Positions 1-6,140 of a DNA stretch of 15,201 nt are shown piece after piece. The notes below the pieces were generated by a model. The model was not told the origin of the DNA, did not search any database, and saw only the letters and a program-made list of their open reading frames with translations. Numbering within the stretch: the stretch's first letter is position 1; each line of letters starts with the position of its first letter. Position numbers and translations under genes: made by a program. Origin of the DNA: Thermoplasmata archaeon (GTDB lineage: Archaea > Thermoplasmatota > Thermoplasmata > Lutacidiplasmatales > UBA184); contig JAKIWU010000013.1 of the NCBI GenBank assembly GCA_022749905.1, positions 1 through 15,201 of the forward strand, written 5' to 3'.

Positions 1-248
1 ACGATCCGGTAGCCCTGCATCCGGCGGTACCGGAGGTGGACGTCCTTGAGGGTCCGCGCGATCAGATGCCCTACGTGGGGGGCACCGTTCGCGGTCGGCG
101 GACCTTCGGTGAACCGGAATTCGGGCCCGGCGGCGTTGCCCCCGAGGGTCGTTTCGGGGACGCGTGCGGCGGCCCAGAACGCCCGGACGCGTCGCTCCGC
201 GTCCGCGAGGGACGCACCCGGCGTCCCCGGCTCCTCGTCCGGTGGCAT
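1..248 (-). CDS. ileS: Isoleucyl-tRNA synthetase, N-terminal part (cut by window edge)
   Basis: Charges tRNA-Ile with isoleucine in the cytoplasm (class I aminoacyl-tRNA synthetase). Only the first 82 residues are inside the window; the rest continues beyond base 1. The visible part holds the family's first signature: FTEGPPTANG at about residues 46-55, followed by the ATP-binding HIGH-type motif HVGH (residues 58-61), then RTLKDV and RYRRMQGY. This wording is typical of IleRS rather than ValRS or LeuRS. The ATG at 248 is the only sensible start, giving about 45 residues before the signature, as is usual. A weak AT-rich box about 28 nt upstream suggests its own leaderless promoter, although the bactofilin-like gene ends only 49 nt upstream and readthrough is possible. 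Confidence 0.9.
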   Translation of the reverse strand, partial: MPPDEEPGTPGASLADAERRVRAFWAAARVPETTLGGNAAGPEFRFTEGPPTANGAPHVGHLIARTLKDVHLRYRRMQGYRI

Positions 249-273
249 GACGCCCGACGACGGTGCCGAGAGA

Positions 274-280
274 GATAACG
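274..280 (-). promoter_or_regulatory. Weak TATA-like box before ileS
   Basis: On the minus strand this reads CGTTATC within an otherwise very GC-rich 49-nt gap. Its centre is about 28 nt from the ileS ATG, the distance expected for an archaeal TATA box driving a leaderless transcript. The match to the archaeal consensus is poor, so this rests mainly on position and on similar spacing at other genes in the window. Confidence 0.3.
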
Positions 281-297
281 TGCGGGGCGGGCGGCGT

Positions 298-1170
298 CTA
301 GCGGCTCAGGCCGTGCGGCGGCGGAGAGCGGGATTCCGGGCCCACGTGGGCCTTCGGGTCCTGGCGGAGGATCGTCCCCTCGACGCGAGCGATGTGGCAG
401 TCCGGTCCGAGAACGATCCGGTCCGCCTTCAGGAACTCGGCGGTGACGCCCTCGAGCTCCGCCTCGCTCGCTTCGATGCGGAGCGCGGTCAGTCCCGGCA
501 CGGCGGGCCCGATGAACGGGACCCGGAACGGGACGAGATTGAAGGGGAAGGCGATGTGGCGCGTGACGCGCAACGCCGACGCGCGGAGGAGCGACACCGT
601 CGAATCGTGATGCAGCTCGAGGTGCGCGAGTTCGGCCGTCATCGAGCCGGACACCTCGAGCCCCCCCGCGAGGACGATCCGTCCCGCTCGCACCTCGGGG
701 GCCTTGAGTTCGCCTTCGAGGCGGAGGAATCCCGAGAGGCGAACCGCGCCGGAACTCGCGACCGCGCCCTCGATCACGAGGTCGGTCGCATCCAGGGTCG
801 CCCCGAGTCGCACCGACCCCGTGAACGAAGACGAGCCCGTCAGGTGGACCGGGCCGTCGGCATCGAAGGTTCCGGTGGCCCGCAGGTGCGCCGCCGTGAA
901 GCTCCCGCCGATCGAGGCGGGCCCCGTGAGCTCCGCGTCCTCGACCTCCACCGAACCGGTCACCTTCGTCGGGCCGAGGCTCCGCCACGACCGGGCGCGT
1001 ACGCTTTCGCGAAACACCACACCCGTGTCGTCGATCCTTCCCTCGAGGGTGGGAACCGGAGGAGTCGCTGGAGGCGCGGCGGGGGCGGCTGCGCCGGCTG
1101 TCGAGCTTGGGGAGCCGGCGGTCGGGACCGTCGGAGGTGTCGGAGGGAGTTGGGATTCTGGAACAGCCAT
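298..1170 (-). CDS. Bactofilin-like (polymer-forming) beta-helix protein
   Basis: 290-residue protein. Residues 1-41 are rich in Pro, Ala, Ser and Thr and look disordered. From about residue 42 to 270 the chain is a run of short beta-strand repeats with regular Gly turns and alternating hydrophobics (for example TGSVEVEDAELTG, SGSMTAELAHLELH). This is the pattern of bactofilins and of the related archaeal/Bacillus polymer-forming proteins, which stack into right-handed beta-helices and assemble into filaments. An insert near residues 205-225 (FPFNLVPFRVPFIGP) breaks the repeat. No transmembrane segment is seen. The ATG at 1170 is chosen because it lies 20 nt after the preceding stop and follows GGAGTCGAGG; an in-frame ATG at 1239 would overlap the upstream gene. 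Filament formation is inferred from the repeat pattern only. Confidence 0.6.
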   Translation of the reverse strand: MAVPESQLPPTPPTVPTAGSPSSTAGAAAPAAPPATPPVPTLEGRIDDTGVVFRESVRARSWRSLGPTKVTGSVEVEDAELTGPASIGGSFTAAHLRATGTFDADGPVHLTGSSSFTGSVRLGATLDATDLVIEGAVASSGAVRLSGFLRLEGELKAPEVRAGRIVLAGGLEVSGSMTAELAHLELHHDSTVSLLRASALRVTRHIAFPFNLVPFRVPFIGPAVPGLTALRIEASEAELEGVTAEFLKADRIVLGPDCHIARVEGTILRQDPKAHVGPESRSPPPHGLSR

Positions 1171-1190
1171 CCTCGACTCCGTTCGCAGGC

Positions 1191-1616
1191 CTAGGCCCTC
1201 GGGCCGATCCCAAGCCTGCGATGCTCGACCATGATGCAACGATTCTCGTAGACGGTCACGTGGGCCGCGCGCGCGGTCTCCGATGCCGTCGGGCTCTCGA
1301 CCCCAAGTTGCATCCAGATGGTGGGGACCTTCCTCGCGAGCGCTTCTGCGACGACGGGCGGAACTTGGTCGCTGCGACGGAAGATGTCGACCACGTCGAC
1401 GGTGATCTCGGGCGGGATCGCGGAGATCGAGGGATACGATTTCTCCCCGAGCACGGACGACAGGACCGGATTCACCGGCACGATCCGGTAGCCGTTCGCT
1501 TGGAGGTACCGCGCTACCTCGTTCGAGTCGCGCTCGGGCTTGTCGGAGAGACCGACCACGGCGATCGTGCGAGCGGTGCGGAGGATCTGACGCGTTCGCT
1601 CATCGCCCTCGGCCAT
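1191..1616 (-). CDS. CoA-binding domain protein (Rossmann fold, CoA_binding_2 type)
   Basis: 141-residue single-domain protein. After a short helix comes AVVGLSDKPERDSNEVARYL, then GYRIVPVNP (about residues 42-50), the classic nucleotide-binding start of the stand-alone CoA-binding family related to succinyl-CoA synthetase alpha. Later conserved pieces are VDVVDIFRRSDQVPPVV, WMQLGVES and the end motif NRCIMVEHRR. The length matches the family (about 135-145 aa). These proteins bind CoA in the few solved cases, but their cellular role is not settled. The ATG at 1616 lies inside the 3' end of the CPBP gene, a 103-nt overlap that is odd for this compact gene cluster. Confidence 0.9.
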   Translation of the reverse strand: MAEGDERTRQILRTARTIAVVGLSDKPERDSNEVARYLQANGYRIVPVNPVLSSVLGEKSYPSISAIPPEITVDVVDIFRRSDQVPPVVAEALARKVPTIWMQLGVESPTASETARAAHVTVYENRCIMVEHRRLGIGPRA

Positions 1617-2590
1617 GCCGCGCGGGGACTCGGCTCCGTTACAAGAGGCTGGCGGAACTCGACGCTCTCGGAGCCGGGCCGGCCGTCCCACGGTTCCGCA
1701 CGGGCGGCCTCCGGTGGGCCTGGTGCGCTCCCGTCGGATCGCGAGGGAATCTCGGACCACGGACGGATCGGCGGTCGGGCCCGCCGGGCTCGGAGGTAGA
1801 CCACGAGGGCCACCACGAGGCCGACGCCGAGGACGGCGAACCGAAGGATCTCGGCTGCGGTCGACGAGACGAGCGACAGGAACGAGGTCGCGTCGTAGCC
1901 GCCGTGGAGAAGGGCGATCACCACGATGTTGCCACCGGAATACCGGAAGGTGACGGCGAAGGAGAGGCCGAGCAGGAAGAGGGTCGGGAAGATCACACCC
2001 GACGCAGCCCCGTACGTTGTGCCATAGTAGAGGTGGACACCCCCGAAGAGCGCGCTCGTCCAGATCGCGTGGACGATCCATCGGGAGTTCGTCCGCGACG
2101 TCCAGTAACCGAACATCCAGCCGCGAAAGACGAGTTCCTCGATCGCGCCCGCGACGAACGAGAAGACGATCCAGAAGGCCGGATTCGCCGCAGCGCTTTG
2201 GAGCTCGGGGTTGGGGCGGCTCAGCGCCTGGATCGCGGCGGGGTCGACGAGGGTGTAGACGATGAGGACCACGAAGCTCACGAGGAACGCGAGGGCCGAG
2301 AAGAGGCCGAACCACCGCAGTCCCTCGACGGCCGCCTTCCCCATCGCGGCCGTGGAGCGCGAGAGCGGGCCGGCCCCGACGAGGAGAAGGAAGGCGAGGA
2401 TCGGCACCCCGTAGACGATCCCGACGCGGCCCAGGAACGCACCGTAGAGGGGACGGAGCGCCGGCACGAGTCCGGGGACCGCGTATTGACTCAGGATCGC
2501 GAGGACCGTGACGACGACCGCGAGGACGTAGCGGCCCGGCCCGGCGTTGGAGGGCGTCGGTTGCTCGGTGGCCGGCAGTCCGTCCCACAC
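1514..2590 (-). CDS. CPBP-family intramembrane metalloprotease (CAAX protease-like)
   Basis: 358-residue membrane protein with about eight hydrophobic segments between residues 20 and 266. The three CPBP/Rce1 motifs are present: EELVFRG (E151, E152, R156), FGGVH (H186) and HGGYDA (H229, with D at the position where many members have N). Family members cleave membrane-embedded substrates or act in prenyl-protein processing and immunity; the substrate here is unknown. The start is a GTG at 2590, supported by AGGGGAG six nt upstream and by the lack of an ATG before the first helix. Residues after about 270 are a low-complexity Pro/Arg/Ser tail. The last 34 codons overlap the CoA-binding gene in another frame, so the tail may be a frameshift product rather than real protein. 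Confidence 0.85.
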   Translation of the reverse strand: MWDGLPATEQPTPSNAGPGRYVLAVVVTVLAILSQYAVPGLVPALRPLYGAFLGRVGIVYGVPILAFLLLVGAGPLSRSTAAMGKAAVEGLRWFGLFSALAFLVSFVVLIVYTLVDPAAIQALSRPNPELQSAAANPAFWIVFSFVAGAIEELVFRGWMFGYWTSRTNSRWIVHAIWTSALFGGVHLYYGTTYGAASGVIFPTLFLLGLSFAVTFRYSGGNIVVIALLHGGYDATSFLSLVSSTAAEILRFAVLGVGLVVALVVYLRARRARPPIRPWSEIPSRSDGSAPGPPEAARAEPWDGRPGSESVEFRQPLVTEPSPRAAWPRAMSERVRSSAPLARSPWSVSPTSPSATRTR

Positions 2591-2611
2591 GTCGCGCTCC
2601 CCTGGGGTTCC

Positions 2612-2875
2612 CTACGAGGGTGGAGCCCGCGGGCGAGGGGATCCTCGACCGCCGGCACCCTCCTTGGCGCCGGCACGCTCCGCGACCCCGATGCAGGCGA
2701 GGAGATCGTCGAGGGTCTGGCGAAGACTCCCCGCGCGATCCCCTTCGACCTCGATCACCAGGTGGGTCCCTCGGACGCCGCCGTGGAGGAAGGCGGGGTT
2801 GTCCACGGCGACCGAGCGCCAGATCCGCTCGGCCTCGCCCGCGGTCCGGTAACGGCGCTCGAGCCGAACCGTCAG
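2612..2875 (-). CDS. KEOPS subunit Pcc1-like protein, no canonical start codon
   Basis: About 87 residues, the normal Pcc1 size. The pattern fits the Pcc1/CTAG family: a first strand LTVRLERRYR, a helix GEAERIWRSVAVDNP, a second strand THLVIEVEGD, and the C-terminal helix AGSLRQTLDDLLACIGVAERA that carries the family's R-x-T-x-(N/D)-(S/D)-L-L motif. Pcc1 is the dimerising subunit of the KEOPS complex, which makes t6A on ANN-decoding tRNAs in archaea. There is no in-frame ATG, GTG or TTG near the domain start. The coordinates given assume a CTG at 2875 that overlaps the DUF1028 stop as CTGA, the usual junction geometry in this cluster. The alternative is -1 frameshifting from DUF1028 at 2890-2896. 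The last 16 residues are low complexity. Confidence 0.72.
   Translation of the reverse strand: MTVRLERRYRTAGEAERIWRSVAVDNPAFLHGGVRGTHLVIEVEGDRAGSLRQTLDDLLACIGVAERAGAKEGAGGRGSPRPRAPPS
2847..2871 (-). other. Potential stem-loop just after the DUF1028 stop
   Basis: On the minus strand CGGT pairs with ACCG and, inside a small internal loop, CGGC pairs with GCCG around a 6-nt loop (TCGAGC). It begins directly after the DUF1028 stop and 18 nt after the slippery heptamer. That spacing is longer than typical for frameshift stimulators, so its role is uncertain; in GC-rich DNA such stems also arise by chance. Confidence 0.3.
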
Positions 2876-3912
2876 TGGTGGCCGTCCGACTTTTTTCCGT
2901 GCTTGGGCGGCGCCGATGGGCTCTCCTTCCCGGACGGCTGCGCGCCGGGACCGCGCGAGAGCGCGCCGGTGACGGTCGGGGCGGTCGTTGTCCGGCGCTC
3001 GACCTCGACGGCGGCGCGCTCCTGGAGGTGGTTCAACACGGACGGCCAGAACTTCCCATCGGTCCGTGCCTTCCCTTCGAAGTTGTTCTCGTTGAGGAAC
3101 TTGGTGAAGGCGGCGGCGGTCGCCGCATCCCAGGTCGCGCTGAGCCGTCCGGAGTAGAAGCCGAGGAGCTGCAGGTGGTGCTGCACGACGCGGGCCACTT
3201 CGGGGCTCGGGGAGACGAGGGTCGCGGGATCTTCCCGCTCGAGCAGCGTGAGGTCGTAGAGTCGGAAGAGGCGCTTCAACTCCTCGATCGGCGACGGATG
3301 ATCGTCGACCCGGATGTCGATCCATCGGTCGCTGCCTCCGTCGTACCCCTTTCCCTCCCGGACGACGAGGAGCGCCGCGGATTGCATCCCCCTGCGGTCC
3401 CCTCCCTCGCGCTGGCCGGCCGAGAGGCTCGCGAGCAGGCGCTCGGGGAGATCCCCGGGCGTCGAGTCGAACGCGCGGGCCATCGCGCGCGTGACCTCGC
3501 CGGAAAAGAGGATGTTGCCCTGGCAGGCGAAGCCGGGACCGGTCTCATGCCCCGCCCAAGGCAGGCATTCCTTGCCTGTGAACGCCGCCGAGCCACCCTT
3601 CCGGTCGACGATGCCAAGCTGGCGTTCCTCGCGCTTCGGGTCGGTCGAGGTGAGCTTGCGAACGATGGATTCGGCCCCTTCGCCCTCGCGCAGGAGCTTG
3701 AGTCCCTCGGGGCCGTACGCGACGTTCGCGCGAGCCTGCGTCGCGATCGCACCGATGCCCGCCTCGGCCCACGGAACGACCGCGCCGACCGCGATGAACC
3801 GGGACTGGACCGCGACGCCCCACTCCTTCCGATCGAGGTCGGCCGCGACGATGGAGAAGGTGCTGAGCCTCGGAGGACGCGGCACGAAGCCCGGAGTCGG
3901 GCGCCCGCTCAT
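2872..3912 (-). CDS. DUF1028 (Ntn-hydrolase fold) protein with C-terminal peptidoglycan-binding-like domain
   Basis: 346 residues. Residues 17-230 match DUF1028: STFSIVAADLDRKEWGVAVQS, then AEAGIGAIATQARANVAYGPEGL, CQGNILFSG and SAALLVVREGKGYDGGSD. DUF1028 is placed in the N-terminal-nucleophile hydrolase clan, but no substrate is established. Residues about 238-300 (VQHHLQLLGFYSGRLSATWDA onward) look like the small helical peptidoglycan-binding-like domain often attached to DUF1028. The tail from about 305 is Pro/Ser/Lys-rich. No signal peptide is visible, so a cytoplasmic location is likely and the C-terminal domain need not bind peptidoglycan in an archaeon. The ATG at 3912 lies 21 nt after the previous stop. 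The 3' end overlaps the Pcc1-like gene and carries a frameshift-prone A6 run. Confidence 0.9.
   Translation of the reverse strand: MSGRPTPGFVPRPPRLSTFSIVAADLDRKEWGVAVQSRFIAVGAVVPWAEAGIGAIATQARANVAYGPEGLKLLREGEGAESIVRKLTSTDPKREERQLGIVDRKGGSAAFTGKECLPWAGHETGPGFACQGNILFSGEVTRAMARAFDSTPGDLPERLLASLSAGQREGGDRRGMQSAALLVVREGKGYDGGSDRWIDIRVDDHPSPIEELKRLFRLYDLTLLEREDPATLVSPSPEVARVVQHHLQLLGFYSGRLSATWDAATAAAFTKFLNENNFEGKARTDGKFWPSVLNHLQERAAVEVERRTTTAPTVTGALSRGPGAQPSGKESPSAPPKHGKKSDGHH
2890..2896 (-). other. Slippery heptamer A AAA AAG near the end of the DUF1028 gene
   Basis: The DUF1028 codons read GGA AAA AAG TCG, which is exactly the X XXY YYZ register of a -1 frameshift site. Slipping back one base continues as AAA AAA GTC GGA into the Pcc1-like frame, which stays open. 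The normal-frame stop comes six codons after the site. A six-A run is conspicuous in this GC-rich DNA. Function as a frameshift or slippage site is inference. Confidence 0.45.
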
Positions 3913-3933
3913 AAGATTCGCGTCGCGGGGAGG

Positions 3934-4587
3934 TCAGGGGTCGCCGGCCACCGCGTCCACCGCTGCGGACGCCTCGGGTGCCGGAACCGCTCGCGGCGCG
4001 CCGGAGGCGGTCGGCATCGGTACGCGCTCGCGCAGAGCGATCCAGACCGCGTCGATCCCGGACCAGAAGGTCTCGGACGCGCCTTCCGAGGCGAACGCGG
4101 TGGCCGAGGCGGCGAGGTGCGGGAGGAGATCCGCCACATCGACCGCGTGGCCGCCGGCCCATTCCAGCGAGGCCCTCGCGAGGGCGAGTTGGAGCTCGGC
4201 ATCCCGGTGCGCCTTGCGAGCGTCCCTCTCGGCCGGCGGGAGGGCGTTCTCGGGGTCGTAGTGCGGGGGCTGCGGCTGCGGGATGCTGACCCGAAGGTTC
4301 CGGAAGGGGATCGGAAGGCTCGGCCATCGGGGCTCGGCGAACCGGACCGACAGCTGGTCGAGCGCGGAGTCTGCGTCGCGGTTCTCGCCCTTCGCGTACT
4401 TCTCCTCGGCCCGAAGGAGCGGGTCGACGAGCTCGCGGGACGGGCTACCCTTCCAGAGGTCAAGCCGCAAGGCGATCCGGCTCGGTCCGAGTCGCCGCAA
4501 GACCTTCCGCTCGAGGACGAGTTCCTTCGGGGGGGGCGTGGGAGCGGTCGCCGCGGTCTCGGGCGGACGGTTCGGAGCTCCGGGCAT
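3934..4587 (-). CDS. Hypothetical protein, mostly helical
   Basis: 217 residues, not assigned to a family. The N-terminus (1-20) is Pro/Ala/Thr-rich, followed by a basic stretch (LVLERKVLRRLGPSRIALRLDLW). Two helical blocks follow: about 52-85 (RELVDPLLRAEEKYAKGENRDADSALDQL in pieces) and about 118-185, rich in Ala/Glu, with a Pro-rich linker SIPQPQPPHYDPENALPP between them. The alternating charged helices resemble repeat-type helical hairpins, possibly TPR-like, but no motif is convincing. The C-terminal 25 residues are Ala/Pro-rich. There is no membrane segment or cysteine motif. It lies 12 nt after the geranylgeranyl reductase stop, so it is probably co-transcribed with it. Confidence 0.7.
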   Translation of the reverse strand: MPGAPNRPPETAATAPTPPPKELVLERKVLRRLGPSRIALRLDLWKGSPSRELVDPLLRAEEKYAKGENRDADSALDQLSVRFAEPRWPSLPIPFRNLRVSIPQPQPPHYDPENALPPAERDARKAHRDAELQLALARASLEWAGGHAVDVADLLPHLAASATAFASEGASETFWSGIDAVWIALRERVPMPTASGAPRAVPAPEASAAVDAVAGDP

Positions 4588-4599
4588 GCGTCGCGTCTC

Positions 4600-5790
4600 T
4601 CAGAGGAACGACTCGAACTCGCGCGTGACCTCGGGGTACTTCGTGTGGACGGCCTTCAGGATGTTGTGGACCGTGAGCTTCTCCAGCTTGACCCCCTCGA
4701 GGGCGTCGAAGATCTTGTCGAAGGTCTCGTCGGACAGCGAGCAGAGCTTCTCCTTGGCGAGCCAGTTGCGGTAGAGCTTCTCCTCGAGTCGCGCCCGCCA
4801 ACCCTTCTCGTACCTCTGGAAGAACTCCTTCGTGGGCGTGCCCGCGGCGGCCGCCTCGGCGGCGACCTCCCCGCAGATCTTCCCGGCGATGCAGCCGTTC
4901 GCGATCCCGCCTCCGGTAAGCGGGTCGATCATCCGGGCCGCGTCGCCGACGAGCATGATGCCGTCCGCCGCCGCCTGCTTGATCGGCGGGGAGATCGACA
5001 CGCCGCCTCCGACGACGTCGATCGTCTTCCCCTTCGCATACGCGGGATGGTTCTTGATCCAGGCATCGAGGTAGGTGCGGGCCTCCGCGGGATTGCGGAT
5101 CTGGCTCACCTGCACGCCGATCCCCACGTTGGCGAGTCCCTCCTCCTTCGGGAAGATCCAGACGTACCCGCCGGGAGCGACCTTTCCGAGGTAGAAGTCG
5201 CAGTAGCGAACGTCGCAGTCGACGTTCGTCATGCGGTACTGGAGGCAGGAGTCCATGTCACGGAGCGCGATGTTCGTCGGGAGACCCGCCCAGCGTCCGA
5301 TCTGGGATTCGAACCCGTCGGCCCCGATCGTCACGGGGGCGCGGATCTCGAACGGCTCGCCGAACTCCTTGGCCCGCACGCCGACGACCTTGCCGTTCTC
5401 CTTGAGAATCGCCGTCGCGGCGGTCTTGAGCTTCACGTCGACGCCGGCGTTGGCGGCGTCGATCGCGAGCGCCTTGTCGAACCCGTCCCGCTCGACGACA
5501 TAGCCGACCTCGTTCCCCGCGTGCTTCTCGTTGATCTCGAGGAGCTTCTCGCTCGGGGAGTAGATCCGCGCGCCCTCGACCTCGACGTTGATCCAGCGCC
5601 CGGCCTTGATCCCGACCTCGCTGAACCAGTCCTTGCTCATCCCCTCGCCGCAGCGCACGGGGCTGCCGATCTCCTGCCGCTTCTCGATCATGAGAACGTT
5701 CGCGCCCTTCTTCGCAGCCCACTTCGCGGTCATCGACCCCGCGGGGCCCGCGCCGATGACCAGGACGTCGGTCGTCAGGTTCTTCGGCAT
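4600..5790 (-). CDS. Geranylgeranyl reductase family protein (archaeal lipid saturation)
   Basis: 396-residue FAD-dependent reductase of the digeranylgeranylglycerophospholipid reductase family, which hydrogenates the isoprenoid chains of archaeal membrane lipids. Visible motifs: the Rossmann FAD motif GAGPAG near residues 12-17 with EKR at the end of the second strand, the family hallmark VRCGEG, a substrate-domain motif GGYVWIFPKEEGLANVGIGV, and the second FAD motif GDAARMIDPLTGGGI. The C-terminal helical region (about 310-396) is as in the family. The ATG at 5790 gives MPKNL directly before the Rossmann strand; an in-frame ATG at 5841 would overlap the ferredoxin and add a non-homologous basic stretch. 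The ferredoxin 31 nt upstream is the likely electron donor, as shown for the adjacent pair in Methanosarcina acetivorans. The protein could act on other prenyl substrates, such as quinones. Confidence 0.93.
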   Translation of the reverse strand: MPKNLTTDVLVIGAGPAGSMTAKWAAKKGANVLMIEKRQEIGSPVRCGEGMSKDWFSEVGIKAGRWINVEVEGARIYSPSEKLLEINEKHAGNEVGYVVERDGFDKALAIDAANAGVDVKLKTAATAILKENGKVVGVRAKEFGEPFEIRAPVTIGADGFESQIGRWAGLPTNIALRDMDSCLQYRMTNVDCDVRYCDFYLGKVAPGGYVWIFPKEEGLANVGIGVQVSQIRNPAEARTYLDAWIKNHPAYAKGKTIDVVGGGVSISPPIKQAAADGIMLVGDAARMIDPLTGGGIANGCIAGKICGEVAAEAAAAGTPTKEFFQRYEKGWRARLEEKLYRNWLAKEKLCSLSDETFDKIFDALEGVKLEKLTVHNILKAVHTKYPEVTREFESFL

Positions 5791-5821
5791 CGGATCGGAT
5801 CGCACGCGGTCGGATCGGGCC

Positions 5822-6022
5822 TCAGCCGATCTCGATCGCACCGACGGGGCAGGCCTTGACGCAGATCTCGCAGCGCGTGCAGATGCGCTCGTCGAAGGTG
5901 ATCCGCGTCTCGTCGAGGTAGATGCAGTTCAACGGGCAGATCCCCACGCAGGCCCCGCAGTAGATGCAGAGCTGCCCGCTCGACTCGATATGAAGGGTCT
6001 TCTTGCCTTGCTGGGAAGGCAT
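5822..6022 (-). CDS. 2[4Fe-4S] ferredoxin
   Basis: 66-residue dicluster ferredoxin. Two perfect CxxCxxCxxxCP motifs are seen: C19, C22, C25, C29 and C48, C51, C54, C58. There is no extra domain and no insert. It is a soluble low-potential electron carrier. Its position as first gene before the geranylgeranyl reductase suggests it feeds electrons to that enzyme. The ATG at 6022 is 26 nt from the centre of a good TATA box, so the transcript probably starts at or next to the start codon (leaderless), making this the first gene of the leftward unit. Confidence 0.95.
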   Translation of the reverse strand: MPSQQGKKTLHIESSGQLCIYCGACVGICPLNCIYLDETRITFDERICTRCEICVKACPVGAIEIG

Positions 6023-6040
6023 CGAGTTCTGACGGGAGGC

Positions 6041-6055
6041 GCGCTATTAAAGCGC
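6041..6055. repeat. Inverted repeat centred on the ferredoxin TATA box
   Basis: GCGCT-ATTAA-AGCGC: two perfect 5-base arms flank the AT-rich core. A dimeric regulator binding here would block TBP. The arms are short and GC-rich, so chance is a real alternative. Confidence 0.4.
6045..6052 (-). promoter_or_regulatory. Archaeal TATA box for the ferredoxin unit
   Basis: Reads CTTTAATA on the minus strand, the best TATA-like element in the window. Its centre is 26 nt from the ferredoxin ATG, which predicts a leaderless mRNA. The surrounding gap (6023-6140, 118 nt) holds no gene. A small GAGCC/GGCTC stem overlaps the end of the upstream unit, but there is no T-rich terminator. Confidence 0.65.
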
Positions 6056-6140
6056 TGCGAGCGCGAGGACGCACTCTCGAGCCCCAGCGACTCCGGGGGA
6101 GCACGCCGCCCTCCGTCCGCACAGGAGCCAAGCCCTGGGC

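Noticed and set aside
46..1194. Long plus-strand open frame (382 codons) opposite ileS and the bactofilin-like gene
   Set aside because: Arg-rich low-complexity translation, typical of the antisense of GC-rich genes; the minus-strand frames carry real motifs.
5791..5819. Triple short repeat of CGGATCG before the geranylgeranyl reductase
   Set aside because: Only 7-base units in a 31-nt gap, likely sequence bias; no evidence of function.
5791..5841. Longer geranylgeranyl reductase start at 5841
   Set aside because: It would overlap the ferredoxin stop and add a basic stretch arising from GATCCGA-like short repeats; the ATG at 5790 sits right before the Rossmann strand.
2620..5859. 1079-codon plus-strand open frame
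   Set aside because: Antisense shadow of Pcc1, DUF1028, the hypothetical gene and geranylgeranyl reductase; Arg/Gly/Leu-rich with no domain.
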